DNA of 58,724 bases from Scleroderma bovista (Eukaryota > Basidiomycota > Agaricomycetes > Boletales > Sclerodermataceae), in NCBI GenBank assembly GCA_037178675.1, contig JAYMGJ010000371.1:1-58724 (forward strand), given 5' to 3'. Position 1 is the first letter of the stretch; each line of letters starts with the position of its first letter. Shown in pieces: positions 23,030 through 34,330 of this stretch. Made by a program: the position numbers and the translations under genes. Under the pieces are notes generated by a model. That model had not been told where the DNA came from and made no database searches. It saw nothing but the letters and a program-made list of their open reading frames with translations.

Positions 23030-23930
23030 TTGGTACAGGCTCACATGGTGCGTAGTGACTCACTACCAGGATACAATGATACTCTGAGTTGCAAGCTTTT
23101 CTTAGCAGTTGTATATCGTGCTCAGGATCTCATCAGTGGCTGGGACGTTGCAGTAAAGCTTGAGCATTGTACACAGAACCCCTTGGACCCCTCCTTGCTT
23201 GAATGTGAGTTCCAAATTTTGAAGGCACTTGATGGAAGCATCAGATTCCTGCAGCCTTTATGGTTTGGCAGAGAATCATTGTATTATGCCCTTGTCCTAA
23301 ATAGTATTGCTACATCTGTAGGTGATATGGTTTCTTCACATGGCAGGCATCTCAATGTCAGTGTTGTTCTTACTCTAGGACATCAGTTGGTGAGTATTCA
23401 ATGACCTCAAAATTGTAAATGTGCTGACTACTTACTTGGCAGCTCCATTGACTTGAGCATGTTCACTCATGTAATTACATTCACCGTGACATCAAACCAC
23501 AGAACATCTTGGTTGGGCATGATAACTCCAGCCCAGTCTTCTTTCTCATCAACTTCGGTATTGCTGTGCAATATTGTGACCCTGCTACTCGAGCACATGT
23601 TCCATGCCAACAGGGCCGTCCTTTCATCAGTACTCCCGCATTCACATCAATCAATCACCATCTGGGCATTCAGTCCAGCTGGCACAATGATCTTGAATCT
23701 CTAGCATACACACTAATCTATCTCCTGCAAGGATCCCTTCCCTGGTTCAGCAATGACAATCCTACACTTGACAATCATGTGATACTGTTGATGAAACAAG
23801 ACATTACAACAGATAAACTATGTGATGGGCTCCCTCACAAATTTGTCACCTTCCTTGACTAGCCCCATTCTCTATCGCATGCAGCAAAACCTGATTATGG
23901 CTATCTTCACTCACTACTCCATAACTGTGT
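23030..23930 (+). pseudogene. casein-kinase-1-like protein kinase pseudogene
   Basis: Resembles the CK1 group of Ser/Thr kinases. Exon 1 (to 23389) has VYRAQDLISGWDVAVKLEHC with the ATP-binding Lys, but the Gly-rich loop is degenerate. An intron at 23390-23442 (53 nt, gtgagt...ggcag) leads to exon 2 with HVHSCNYIHRDIKPQNIL, then NFG where kinases have DFG, and SWHNDLESLAYTLIYLLQGS, a CK1 hallmark. An in-frame TGA follows the intron (LH*LEHVH) and a TAG stands after HKFVTFLD at 23860, with recognisable CK1 sequence (KPDYGYLHSLL) continuing to about 23930. The metal-binding Asp is Asn, so it would be catalytically dead even without the stops. Confidence 0.8.
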
Positions 23931-24732
23931 GGTTACACCATCACATGTAGGTCATTTAATTGCATTCAGCTTGCTCACTGATGATGAGCCATGTCTTCTC
24001 TATCTAAGAATGCATCCAGACATCCTCATGCCCCTGCAGCATGCAAGGCAATGCCAAAGCAAACAACACAACAAGCTGACTTGTGAGCATCCTGCAGCTG
24101 CAATGGTGGTAATGCCAAGCTGCCCAACCAACTAATGTGCATGATACATAACATTTTCCCTCATCACTCTCTTATGACACTGCAGGAAGAACACACACAA
24201 TGTTGATGAAATACAAGTTTCCACCCCTCACCGAAGTAGCAGGAACTGCCCCACCTGCATTTGTTGATGTTAGGTACATAGTACATACTGTAGTTGCCTG
24301 GAATGTGCCATCACGCCATGGCCCATGTACGCATGAATAGTGAATACTTTGCCATGTAACCTACACAATTTTCAGTATTTACTGAGGAATCATGGCCCTT
24401 GTGAAGTGTACTAAGGTTCAGGTTCAGTGCACTTTGATTGTCTGGAAAACACAGCCCTGGGTCCTGGGATCTGAACTGGATCCCAGTTATGAGCCAACTC
24501 CAGCCAACTGAGTGCACTAGAGCCATCATGTCAACTGTGGGCTGGCCAATCTGGCTAGTCGAGCCAAACCAAACCCATGATGTGACAATGGTTCCTGAGG
24601 TTAAGGAAGTCAGCGAAGCTGTAACAATGCAGAGTCATAGCCAGCTCTGACTAACCGAGTCATGATAACACTAGGTAGTGGTAGTAGGAAACTTACCATT
24701 AACTCCAGCACTAACATTTGTTGTGTTGAGCC
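23931..24732. other. no gene recognised
   Basis: Short open stretches on both strands without family likeness. The stretch ends at gagcc (24728-24732), the target duplication of the copia element that follows. Confidence 0.5.
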
Positions 24733-25020
24733 TGTTGAAGTTGCATGTGCACCCAGCATAAACTGTCGATGAAGTGCGCACAAGACTGCGACCCATATTA
24801 GTGTAGACTTAGTAATAGTCCTCTTTAGAGTAGATGTTACATGTTACATGTCACACCTCACTGTCACACATCACACTATTTGTTGTATATAAACAGCGGA
24901 TATCACTTATATAATATAACAGCTCTTAACCAGCTACCACTACCATCTCTGGTTGTGCACTCCACCCTACAGGTGAGTTGGAGTAGCAGTTCCTCTATGT
25001 ATATAGGTATTGCCCCAACA
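24733..25020 (+). repeat. left LTR of copia element 2
   Basis: 288 bp from TGTTGAAGTTGCATG to TTGCCCCAACA, with TATA-like tgtatataaac about 24889. It aligns along its length with 30489-30776, with scattered substitutions. Confidence 0.95.
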
Positions 25021-25036
25021 GGGGTTATGAGCCCTG
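25021..25036 (+). promoter_or_regulatory. copia primer-binding site
   Basis: GGGGTTATGAGCCCTG immediately after the left LTR, sharing GGTTATGAGCCCTG with copia element 1 (3783-3802, minus strand). Confidence 0.75.
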
Positions 25037-25405
25037 TGAGTGCACTGTGTGCAGCAATGCACCAGACAGTGCTCCAGCTCCCTGAGCGTCGCTTTAATTA
25101 GCTTGATGCTGTGGACCACAGTGAGCTCCTAGCTGAGCCCCTGCACAGCCACAAGGCGAAGTTGGTTGATGACTTGCACCAGACAGTGAGCTCCTAGTTG
25201 AGCACCTGTATTGCCCCAGGCAAAGTTCATCGATGACTTGTGCCAACCATGGCGAACATCATCGACAACTTGTGCCAGCATACCTCAGTCATGAGTTAGC
25301 TGTTGACAGAAGTGCCTTCACTGGCACTCAGGTGTTTCTTCCTTTCTTGCTTGTCCGTTGTCGCATTCACTTGCTGACTCCGTTGACACCCTACAGAATA
25401 TCACC

Positions 25406-26769
25406 ATGTCCAGCGCCCTTGACAAGATGGTTCCTGTGTTCACTGGCTCCAACTGGCAGCAGTGGCACACTTCTATGCAGGCCTACCTCTGGGCACAAGG
25501 CCAATGGTACGTCTACTTGATGACGCAACCTGCTGACAGCCACGGCGACTGAGAGAGTGCTCGGTAACATCACCTTGCACCTCGCCCCCTCAATCCAGGT
25601 TGCGGTCTCGAACCTCGACAGTGTTAAGGATGTCTGGGATCACCTCAAGAAGAACTTTGGCGCCCCTAGTATTGGCTCTGCCTATGCTGAGCTTAGCAAG
25701 CTCCTGGCGACTACCATTCCCACTGGCTCCCATCCCGCTCTGGCCATCACCAAAGTGCTTAGCCACTTTGCATATCTCAAAGATGCTGGCTTTGAGTTCC
25801 CTGCCCCTGTGCAGGCAATGATTATCCTTTGCAAGCTCCCTCCCACTATGGAGGTTGTAGCTCAAATCCTCAGCCAGATGTCGCCGGACGAGATCAAGAA
25901 TCTGAAGCCCAATGGGATAGTTAAGGCTGCCACGCTCTCCTTCACATATCTCAAGGATGCCGGCTTCGAATTCCCTGCCCCCGTGCAGGCCATGATCATT
26001 CTGTGCAAGCTCCCTCCCACTATGGAGGTTGTAGCTCAAATTCTTAGCCAGACATTGCCTGACGAGATCAAGAACCTCAAGCCTGATGGGATCGTCAAGG
26101 CCGCCACGCTCTCCTTTGAGCAGAAAGGCGCCTCTTCCCACGCCGGTGGAAAGGGCCCACAGGCCAACAAGCTTAGCGCTGTGAAGCGCAAGCTGGCTGA
26201 CCCCAAGTTCGCCCAGCAGCAGCAACAGCAGGGCGGGTCCAATGGCGGTACAAGCAGAAACACTCCTGCCCAAGGACAGGGAGGCTGCACTCGACATGGC
26301 GGCAAGAAGGCTCGCACTTGCTGTGAGAACGCCCAACAGGCTGCCTTTGCCACATATGTCCACTACGATGGACCAGAACCCACCGTCGACCCTCGCGCCC
26401 TGGCTCACACCCCCGGTGCTACCAACTACGGCCCCCCCACATTTGAAAATACCATCAAGGCCTTCAATTTGGCACACCGTCTGGGGGTAGAACCCTCCTG
26501 CCAAACCATCTGCACCCTCAACCAAGTTGTGTCATTGGCGAGTGCAAACCTGGACCAGCCCGAGGCCAGTCCCTCCTCATTGAAGTGCCCTTGCCTTGAG
26601 GAGCACATCACAATGTATGAGGAGGATGCCATCTCCCTTGGGGATGAAGAGCCCTTCGCCCATGAACCATTCACTGATGATGAGTTCAACAAGATCAATG
26701 CGATGGTCCTCAACCGCTACAATGCAATGTCGATGGCGATGGGCGCAGAGGCCAGCCTCTTCAGGCAAG
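25406..26769 (+). pseudogene. copia element 2 Gag, with internal duplication
   Basis: Capsid-type protein beginning MSSALDKMVPVFTGSNWQQW at 25406. A small indel near 25540 shifts the frame (PADSHGD in one frame, TATERVLGNITLHLAPS in the next). Residues YLKDAGFEFPAPVQAMI to AATLSF occur twice in tandem: a 174-bp (58-codon) in-frame duplication starting at 25771 and 25945. The copies differ mostly at third codon positions, so the duplicated form was probably translated for some time. I see no standard CCHC knuckle. A gt...ag interval of about 189 nt (26770-26958) separates it from protease but does not restore the frame exactly, so an intron is unproven. Confidence 0.8.
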
Positions 26770-26959
26770 TACCTTCTGCACACATGCTGATCGACACTGA
26801 CACGCTCCCTTTACATGTGCGCTATATGCCGTCACTGTATATAGTGAGTAGTACCTACAATATGTCATGTCATGTCTCGAGAAATGCATATATCTGTTCG
26901 TGTTTGCATGAAACAAATGCATGCTGTGCTGGCTGTAAGGGAAAACGGTCAACAATAGT

Positions 26960-29900
26960 GAATTTTCTGGTGCCTTCTGGCTCCTAGACTCTGGCGCATC
27001 ATGCCACTTCACGGGTGACATAGGCAATTTTGCCTCCTACAACACGCTAAAGTGAGCGCACTACGCCAAAATGGCAAATGGTGTAGCACTGATTGCTGGT
27101 ATTGGCACAGTATTACTCCAGTGCCTAGACCACAACTCAGGGGATGAGAAAGTTATTACACTCACCCAAGTGCTCCATATGCCAGGCACTACTGCATGCC
27201 TTATTTCTATGGGTGAAATGCTCCAGCATAACTACAAAGTCACTGGCGATAAGCAAGGCATTAGCCTCATTCATAAAGCTGAACGCCTATGGTTTGGGCC
27301 AGACCCAGAAGATGATCGCAACATCATTTTCAGGATTAGATCTATCCCAATAATTAGATCTAACTATATTGCCTCCGTGAGCAAAGTTGATTACAACATT
27401 ATGCACCAGAGATTCGGGCACCCCTCAAAGGAAGTACTCTGACATGCACAAAAACATACACAGCGCTTCCTGGAGATTCACTTTTCTACTGAGGATTGTG
27501 TTTGCCCTGGATGTGCTCTTGGCAAAATGCCCAATTGAGCTTTCCCAGAGAACAAAAGACGTGCTTCCAAGCCTTTTGAGCTGGTGCACTCTGATCTCAA
27601 ATCCTTCCCGGTTACGTCGTACCGGAAATTCAAATATGTTATCACCTTCTACGATGACTATACCTCTCACGCCTGGACTATGCCCCTTCGCTCCAAAGCT
27701 GCAGTGATTACGGCTGCCAAAGATTTCCTCGAAATGGTGCACGTCCAACATGATACGCACGTTGTTGGATGGATGTCCGATGCTGGTGGAGAGTATAAAT
27801 CTGATCTGTTTGATTGAGCACTCCTTGAGAAAGGAATTAAAATATATCAAAGTGCTCCAAGAACCCCCATTCAGAATGGCTGCGCTGAGCATTTAGGGCG
27901 CACTCTCATGGATAAAGCTGAGTCTATGCGGCATCAAGCCTGCATCCCTGACTCCTGGTGGGAATTTGTGTTCGCTCACGCAACCCACATTTACAACCAT
28001 ACTCCAGTAGCTCGCCTGTGATGGCACACCCCCCATGAAATGCTTAAGGGGGAGATGCCTAACATCAATCACCTCCGTGTATTTGACTGTGGAGCCTTTG
28101 TCTACCTCCCAGCCTCGGCTCGAGCAAATAAGATGGCTCCCAAGTCGGAGCTTATGATCTATGTTGGTGTTGCCCCTGGCAATGAGCACAACTTTTTGTT
28201 TATGCGCTCCACCAATGCAGTGTTCACCGCTGCTCACACCGTCTTTGACGAGCATTATTTCCCTCACTGCCCTAAAAACAGGCGTGAACCTCTCGAGATC
28301 CCTTTTGGAAGGGTAAATCCAAAACCTACCACCGATCAACCAGGGAATCCCCCTGATGATATTGACAGTGATGACGATGTGGAACACAACCATGGCTACC
28401 CACATCCCCAAACACAGGATGACGATCCAAAGCGCGAGGAATATGAGGCTCCTGAGGAAGAGCCTAATCAAATAAATCCTCCCCGTACACCATCTCCAGT
28501 GCCTCCACTGGCACTGAGAACGCCTTCACTGGCGAGAAATCCGCCACCTCCAGCACTGCAGTGCCCTGGCCAAGCTGAACACTGCCAGAATGCACCACAA
28601 CCCCCTGCAGTTAATATACCTGCCCGCCCCCAACGTGAACATAGAGCGCCATTGCGCCCCAGTAATGTGTATGGTGAGCGGCGACATCCCGTTGAGCAAC
28701 TCTGGGATATCGAAAGTGCCTCTCGATGGCGAGAAACAGTGGGTGAGGCCCCTAGGCCCCCACAACCGGACACACCAGACCATATTGCTGGTGGTTTCCC
28801 TGACACCTCTGCAATGCCCAGTGAGGAAGGGGGAGCAAACCTAGTCCGTTTCCTGATGGGCAAAGCCCTCACAACCAGCGAGCCTCAATATGAGAGCGTC
28901 TGCAACTGGTCCTACAAGGACATCACTCGCTTACCTCAAGCTGAGCAGAAACTCTGGCGACTTGCTTGCCAAGAAGAGCTTGACGTGCTGCGAAAGCGCA
29001 AAGTCTTTGAGCTAGTTGACCATCCCTGAGACTGGAAGGTCATAAAGAATTGATGGGTCTTCAACATGAAGTCGGATGGCCACAAGAAAGCCCGCTTAGT
29101 AGCGAAAGGCTTCTCCCAGGTCAAGGGATTAGATTTTGACCAGGTCTTCTCACCAGTTGTGTGCTTTGAAACAGTGTGCCTCATGCTTGTGCTTGCCACA
29201 CTTGACAATTGGTATATTACTGGACTCGACATTCGGAGCGCCTACTTGTATGGCAAGCTCAATGAAGAGATCTATATGGAACAACCCGAAGGGTTTGCAG
29301 TTCCTGGGCAAGAGCGCAAAGTGCTCCGCCTCTGGCATGCCCTCTATGGCCTCAAACAGGCCGGCCTAGCTTGGTGGCACACACTCGATGAGTCTCTCAA
29401 GGAGCTTGGGTTTGAGCACCTTAAATCTGAAGCAGGCTTCTTCTACAAGAAGAAAGGCACCAACATTGTCATTGGTATTATCTATGTTGATGATGCACTA
29501 TTCTGTGGCCCTAACAAGGCTGTTGTTGATGCCATCAAAGCGCAGTTCATGCGTAAATGGGAGTGCAGAGACCTTGGAGAACCAAATGAGTTCCTCTGTA
29601 TGTGAATCACTCGCAAAGGTCGCGCTATCCACTTGGATCAATGCACGTACCTACAAAAGCTCGTTGAACGCTGCGGCATGCTCAATGCAAAGTCTGCAAG
29701 CACCCCACTGCTGGCTGGCTACTATGCCACCCAAAATACAGAGCCTGTTGATGCGGAACTCTGCTCCCATTTCCAGACGGTTATTGGGTCCCTCCTGTAC
29801 CTTATGTTAGGCACTAGGCCCAACATTGCTTTTGCAGTCACCCATCTCTCGCACCATGCCATGAATCCCTCTCAGGACCACCTGAACAAAGCGCTGTATA

Positions 29901-30457
29901 TCTGTCGCTACTTAATTGGGACGCCTACATACTCCCTAGTATACAACAGTGGATCCAGTGCTGGCCTGATTGCATGCACAGCCTCAGATTGGGGATCAGA
30001 CCCTATCTCTTGCCTCTCACAGACAGGTTTCTACCTGAAGCTTGCAGATGGCTTGATCAGTTGGACTTCTCGTGTGCAGAAGACTATTGCATACTCGTCC
30101 ACTGAGGCCGAATACATGGCTTTGAGCGATTGCACTCGCCAAGTTACCTGGATTCAGAGTTTACTTGGTGAACTTGGCTATAAGCTGAAAGCTATCCCAA
30201 TTTGCAGTGATAATCAGGGGTCCATATTAATGGCATCCAACCCTGTAACGGAGCCTCACTCCAAGCACATTGACATCCGCTACCATGGAATCCGCGAGTC
30301 AGTTGCGAAAGGTAACGTGGAACTATTCTTTATTGATGGTGCTGAGAATCCCGCCAATCTGCTCACCAAGAACTTACCCCGCGAGAAATTTGTGAAGTTC
30401 AGAGCTCAACTAGGCTTACAGTTTCCCTCTGGCAGCATCTGGTGCCTTATTCGCTGA
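26960..30457 (+). pseudogene. copia element 2 Pol (PR-IN-RT-RH) with eight TGA stops
   Basis: One uninterrupted frame of about 1166 codons with no indels and eight internal stops, all TGA: 27053, 27440, 27536, 27815, 28019, 29027, 29051 and 29603. Domains in order: protease LLDSGASCHFTGD (26981), integrase with CPGCALGK, a core with SDAGGEY (about 27775) and IQNGCAEHLG, RT with KKARLVAKGFSQVKG and YVDDALFC (29483), RNase H with YSSTEAEYMALSD and KHIDIRYHGI (about 30270). Near the stops, conserved Arg positions read Cys, Trp or His (VVCFETVCLML, LRLWHALYGL). This is the pattern of CGA to TGA and other CpG transitions. The natural end is the TGA at 30455-30457. Confidence 0.93.
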
Positions 30458-30488
30458 AGTGCTCTATGTGCAGCACAGCGAGGGGGAT

Positions 30489-30776
30489 TGTTGAAGTCAC
30501 ATGTGCACCCAACGTAAACTGTCGACGAAGTGTGCACAAGACTGCGACCCATATTAGTGTAGACTTAGTAATAGTCCTCTTTAGAGTAGATGTTACATGT
30601 CACATGTCACGTGTCACAGTCACACATTACACTATTTGTTGTATATAAACAACAGACATTGCTTATATAATATAACAGCTCTTAACCAGTTACCGCTACC
30701 ATCTCTGGTTGTGCACTCCACCCTACAGGTGAGTTGGAGTAGCAGTTCCTCTATGTATATAGGTATTACCTCAACA
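30489..30776 (+). repeat. right LTR of copia element 2
   Basis: 288 bp, partner of 24733-25020, followed by the gagcc duplication. Confidence 0.95.
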
Positions 30777-30964
30777 GAGCCCACTCCTACATAGTAGAAA
30801 AAGGCATTTGTTTGGTTCAGTTTGCCATGTTGTGCAAGAGGTGTGACAAACAGTGTTCACAATATCACATTTTTCGCATTTTTGGGCACTTGGTCAAATT
30901 TCAGACACACAGTGGCAGTGACAACTACCAACTGCAACTACACTTTTGCTACACAACAATTGTA

Positions 30965-31285
30965 CCACACATTTTTGGTAATCAACACTACAACACAAAC
31001 ACCACACAACTATTCCGCATTTTTGGTAATTAACACTACACTACAAACAACACAACTACTATGCATTTTTGGTAATTAACACTACAACACAAACACAACA
31101 CAACTACTCTGCATTTTTGATAATCAACACTACAGCATAAACACAACACAACTACTACAGATCATTGGTAATTAACATTACCACACAAACACTACACAAC
31201 ACTTGCTAATCAATACTACACACTTTTGGTAATCAACACTACCACACAAATACAACACAACACATCCTAATTGATACTACACTTA
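30965..31285 (+). repeat. minisatellite, unit about 46-50 bp
   Basis: Six to eight degenerate units built on catttttggtaattaacac followed by an acaacacaaacaca run and ctactctg. Later units shorten. No coding. Confidence 0.85.
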
Positions 31286-31287
31286 TT

Positions 31288-31790
31288 TAGTACACTTTTA
31301 CTACACTTTTACTACACTTCTAGGTACACTTTTTACTACACTTTTACTACATTTTTTACTACACTTTTACTACACATTTTGGTACACTTTTTACTACACC
31401 TTTACTACACTTAAACTTTTACTACACTTCTACTACACTTCTACTACACTTTTATTACAGATTCTTCATACCTTTTGATGGCACTTTTGGTTACACTTTT
31501 CACAATGCTGGTTGTAAATGTGTATCAAAGAGGTGTAGTCAAAGTGTGGTACAAGTGTTGTAAAGGTTTACCCATAAATGTAGTAAAAAGTGTAGTAAAA
31601 GTGTAGTAAAAAGTGTATGAAAAAAGTGTAGTGAAAGTGCAGTAAAAAGTGTAGTAAAGGGATAGTAAAAGTGTACCAAAAGTGTAGTAAAAGTGTACCA
31701 AAAATGTGTAGTAAAAGTGTAGTAAAAACTGTACCAAAAAGCATAGTAAAAGTGTACCAAAAAGTGTAGTGAAAATGTAGTACATTAGGT
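31288..31790. repeat. large inverted repeat of ACTACACTTTT arrays
   Basis: 31288-31460 is an array of tactacactttt on the plus strand; 31555-31790 is the same array in reverse (gtagtaaaagtgtaccaaa). About 90 bp separate the arms. Open frames across it are by-products of the repeat. Confidence 0.85.
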
Positions 31791-31933
31791 TAAGTACCAT
31801 AGTCATCACTAGGTTAAGTACTGTAGTCATCACTAGGTTAAGAAGACTCCATCATTCGCCCCTGTCCTCTTCACCCTCATGTTATTGCTGGTGGTCATCT
31901 TATCTGTTGGTCATCTTCTCCACACAGCATCGA

Positions 31934-32253
31934 TTTGTTCAAGCCAAGACTTGCTGGAAGCACACAAAGTGCTGCTGAGCTGCTCAGATAAGGTCCAGAC
32001 TAGAGTCCAGTGTGAGTAACTAATGATATAGACAGTTGAAGAGAGATATACAGCACCTAGAGTCCAGTGTGAGTAACTGAAGAGCAGAAACACTGGACTC
32101 TACAGGGTATGTGTGCTTCTGGGTAAACAAATGTAAACAACAAGTCAAGGAAACAAGTAAAGGGCACATCTAGTGCTACAATGCAGCTATGAAGCTGAAA
32201 CAAGTTGGTAGTAAGTAGGGTAGACCATGATAGTAAGCAATAGAGTCATAACA
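31934..32253 (-). repeat. LTR-like repeat E, copy 1
   Basis: Reverse complement of 36466-36771, with TG...CA ends (TGTTCAAGCC / GTCATAACA). It carries paired tccagtgtgagtaact motifs and a gtaaacaaatgtaaacaa stretch as in the copia element 1 LTR, so it is probably a related copia solo LTR. Flanks show no matching duplication. Confidence 0.6.
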
Positions 32254-33196
32254 AGAGGTGGAAATCACCAAAACTAACATGATTACCTCTCTTCTTTTGA
32301 GGATTGTTTCTCTTGCTCTTCAGTATTTCATCTCTTTCAGGTCATGTTGCAATCACTTGATTTGGCCACTTGTTCCAATTATGGTGCCAGTCTTTTATGC
32401 TTCACTCAATTTTGTAACAACAACAACAACATGCCTGAACTTGATTGTATGCCTGCTCCCTTTGAACTTTTAGCACTTTTTTTGGCACATCACACTGGTC
32501 ATAATTCTGACAAGACACCCAATAACTGGTTCATGGGTATTCATTTTTGGCACACTGTGAATGGCACTCCTTGGAATGGTAACAAGTTACATCATGTTTG
32601 TCAAGGTTTCTCCAAACTCATTCCTCCTTCTTCTAAATGCGCCAGATGTCCTCCAGTCACCCTTGAGGCTTTGTGCATTCTTCATGATTGTCTCAACCTC
32701 TCTAATTTGTTTGATCTTGCCATTTGGGCTCTCACTTCCATCACTTTCTGCTGTTGTTGCTGGTTAGTTTGGCTTCTCCACTCCTTCTTTTATTTCTCAT
32801 CTCCCCTTCAATCTTTGGGAACTTCTCATTCCAGATGTTAACTCATTCAACCCATTCAAGCATCATAGTGTCCTTCCTCTTTTGTGCCATTCTCTCAACA
32901 ACAGTATGCAATACTATTCCTTTCACATTCCTTGGTCCAAAATGATGTGTAATGATGGTGCTGGCATTTCTGTCACCACTTGCTCTCACCATATTTGTCC
33001 ACTTCACATGCTTACTTCTCATTTATGCGGTAATTATTCCATTTCATCTTCTGTGCCTCTCTTTGCCTTTTGCACATCCAATGGTTGGTCTCCCATGACC
33101 CACACCTGGTTCCTTCAATGCTGCAATCAAGTCTGATCCTGATATGCCCAGTCACACCTTTCACATTGATAGTGCTACTGAACTTCTTTTACAAGG

Positions 33197-34194
33197 TGTC
33201 AAGTCCAGGTCTACTCCAGTAGGGGTCTGGTCAAGTCCAGATGGAAATGGACAAAGGGGAGGGACAGAGGCTGGACAAGGAGTTAATCTGGCCAGAGTTG
33301 AAGACTGATTGGATTCAACAACAAGGGGATCAAGCATTGATCCCTTGCATTGGTTCTGGTCAGGCAGAGACAGGCAGGAATTGGAGTAGAGACTAAGTTG
33401 ATTTCAGACTAAGGAGTACTGAGACAACCCTAATGGACAAACCCAAAGAACTACCACACAAGGACTTTGAGGAGGAATATGATGCAAATGTCTTAGAGCA
33501 AAGACCCAAAGAGAGCTTGAATGGAGAGCCTCTAGGTGTTGGATTGCAAGGTATATATACTATACTACACATGTCCTGTGTGAGGCTATGCATGAGGCTG
33601 TATGCTGTACAAGGCAGTGTACACAGCTGCTGTCCTGTGTGTAAGGCTATGCTAATGACATCAAGGGATACAGCATGTACAGCATGTACAGCATGAGGCT
33701 GTAATTTAGACAGTCTACAGACAAGATGCACTAGATAAGATACTATGCTGCAATAAGATAAGATGACATCTAATCACAGATTAGATAAGGTAAAAAGTTG
33801 GTTCATTACAAGTACAGGACAGAGTACAGGGTACTTATACTATAGAGAACTAGGGTTGAGTATATATGGTGACAAGTAAACATCCTAAAGGGTGGACAAG
33901 GAATGACCAGAGTTGGGACTAACTAGATCAGGTCCAATGAAAATAAGTAAGGTCCACAGAAAATACTACAAGGTAGAAGATATAAATGGGACAAGGAGAA
34001 CTCATGGTACTACAGGGTTGATGGAGAGGTGAAGTAACAACTGGATAGGGACTAATGCAAAGCATTGCACTTAGTGGAAGGGTATGTGTGCGTCCAGGAC
34101 CAGAGTGATGCACAGAGGTCCAGAGTTGAACTGCAGAGCTACGATGCGACTGGAGTAACTAGATAAGTGTCCAGAGTTGGACATGGTCTTGACA
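33197..34194 (-). repeat. gypsy solo LTR, CpG-decayed, with nested insertion
   Basis: Minus-strand gypsy LTR, TGTCAAGTCC ... GTCTTGACA on the plus strand, flanked by a perfect caagg duplication (33192-33196 and 34195-34199). Without the nested LTR at 33420-33810 it is about 600 bp, the family length. Nearly all CG sites of the young LTRs read TG or CA here. Confidence 0.93.
33420..33810 (-). repeat. solo LTR F inside the gypsy LTR
   Basis: 391 bp, TGAGACAACCC ... TTCATTACA on the plus strand, with a perfect agtac target duplication (33415-33419 and 33811-33815). It is the reverse orientation of the related LTR at 37062-37377. It is younger than its gypsy host LTR. Confidence 0.92.
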
Positions 34195-34330
34195 CAAGGT
34201 GTCCCTCCTAATATTGTCACCACTTGAGCACTCAAGGTAGATGCAAATTACAGGTATTTTTAGAGTACTGGTGCCAAATTAATAGTATCCTCCCTGTCTT
34301 TATTTCTTCATCAGCAGACTCCTCTTGTTT

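Larger units (their letters stand above)
24733..30776 (+). mobile_element. full-length Ty1/copia element 2 (6044 bp)
   Basis: Two 288-bp LTRs, a perfect 5-bp target duplication gagcc (24728-24732 and 30777-30781), a primer-binding site at 25022 and a purine tract (gcgaggggga) before the right LTR. Gag and Pol are complete in extent but decayed by point mutations. The element is structurally whole and coding-dead. Confidence 0.96.
32338..34330 (+). pseudogene. tyrosine-recombinase-like (DNA breaking-rejoining) pseudogene, split by LTRs
   Basis: Resembles the fungal tyrosine-recombinase-like genes related to phage integrases and Crypton-type elements. 32344-32750 reads ATCSNYGASLLCFTQFCNN (SAM-like N-terminal domain), WFMGIHFWHTVNGTPWNGNK and PPVTLEALCILHDCLNLSN. 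After frame changes, 32925-33130 reads FHIPWSKMMCNDGAG, CPLHMLTSHL and LFAFCTSNGWSPM. 33150-33196 holds FHIDSATELLLQG, where an Arg of the HxxR-type motif appears as His. The end (VPPNIVTT, then decayed sequence) resumes after the solo LTR at 33197-34194. Several stops and shifts; inactive. The catalytic Tyr is not identifiable. Family assignment is from motif memory and moderately sure. Confidence 0.6.

Noticed and set aside
25590..26525. 311-codon minus-strand ORF opposite copia Gag
   Set aside because: Antisense shadow that mirrors the duplicated Gag segment; no motif of its own.
26770..26958. A 189-nt intron between Gag and protease in copia element 2
   Set aside because: Splice-like gt and ag are present, but splicing them does not restore the protease frame; a frameshift is equally possible.
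30965..31285. CRISPR-like array of regular repeats
   Set aside because: Units are contiguous and degenerate without unique spacers, in a eukaryotic sequence; it is a minisatellite.
31525..31833. Aromatic-rich minus-strand ORFs in the inverted repeat
   Set aside because: Produced by the tactacactttt array; no protein signal.
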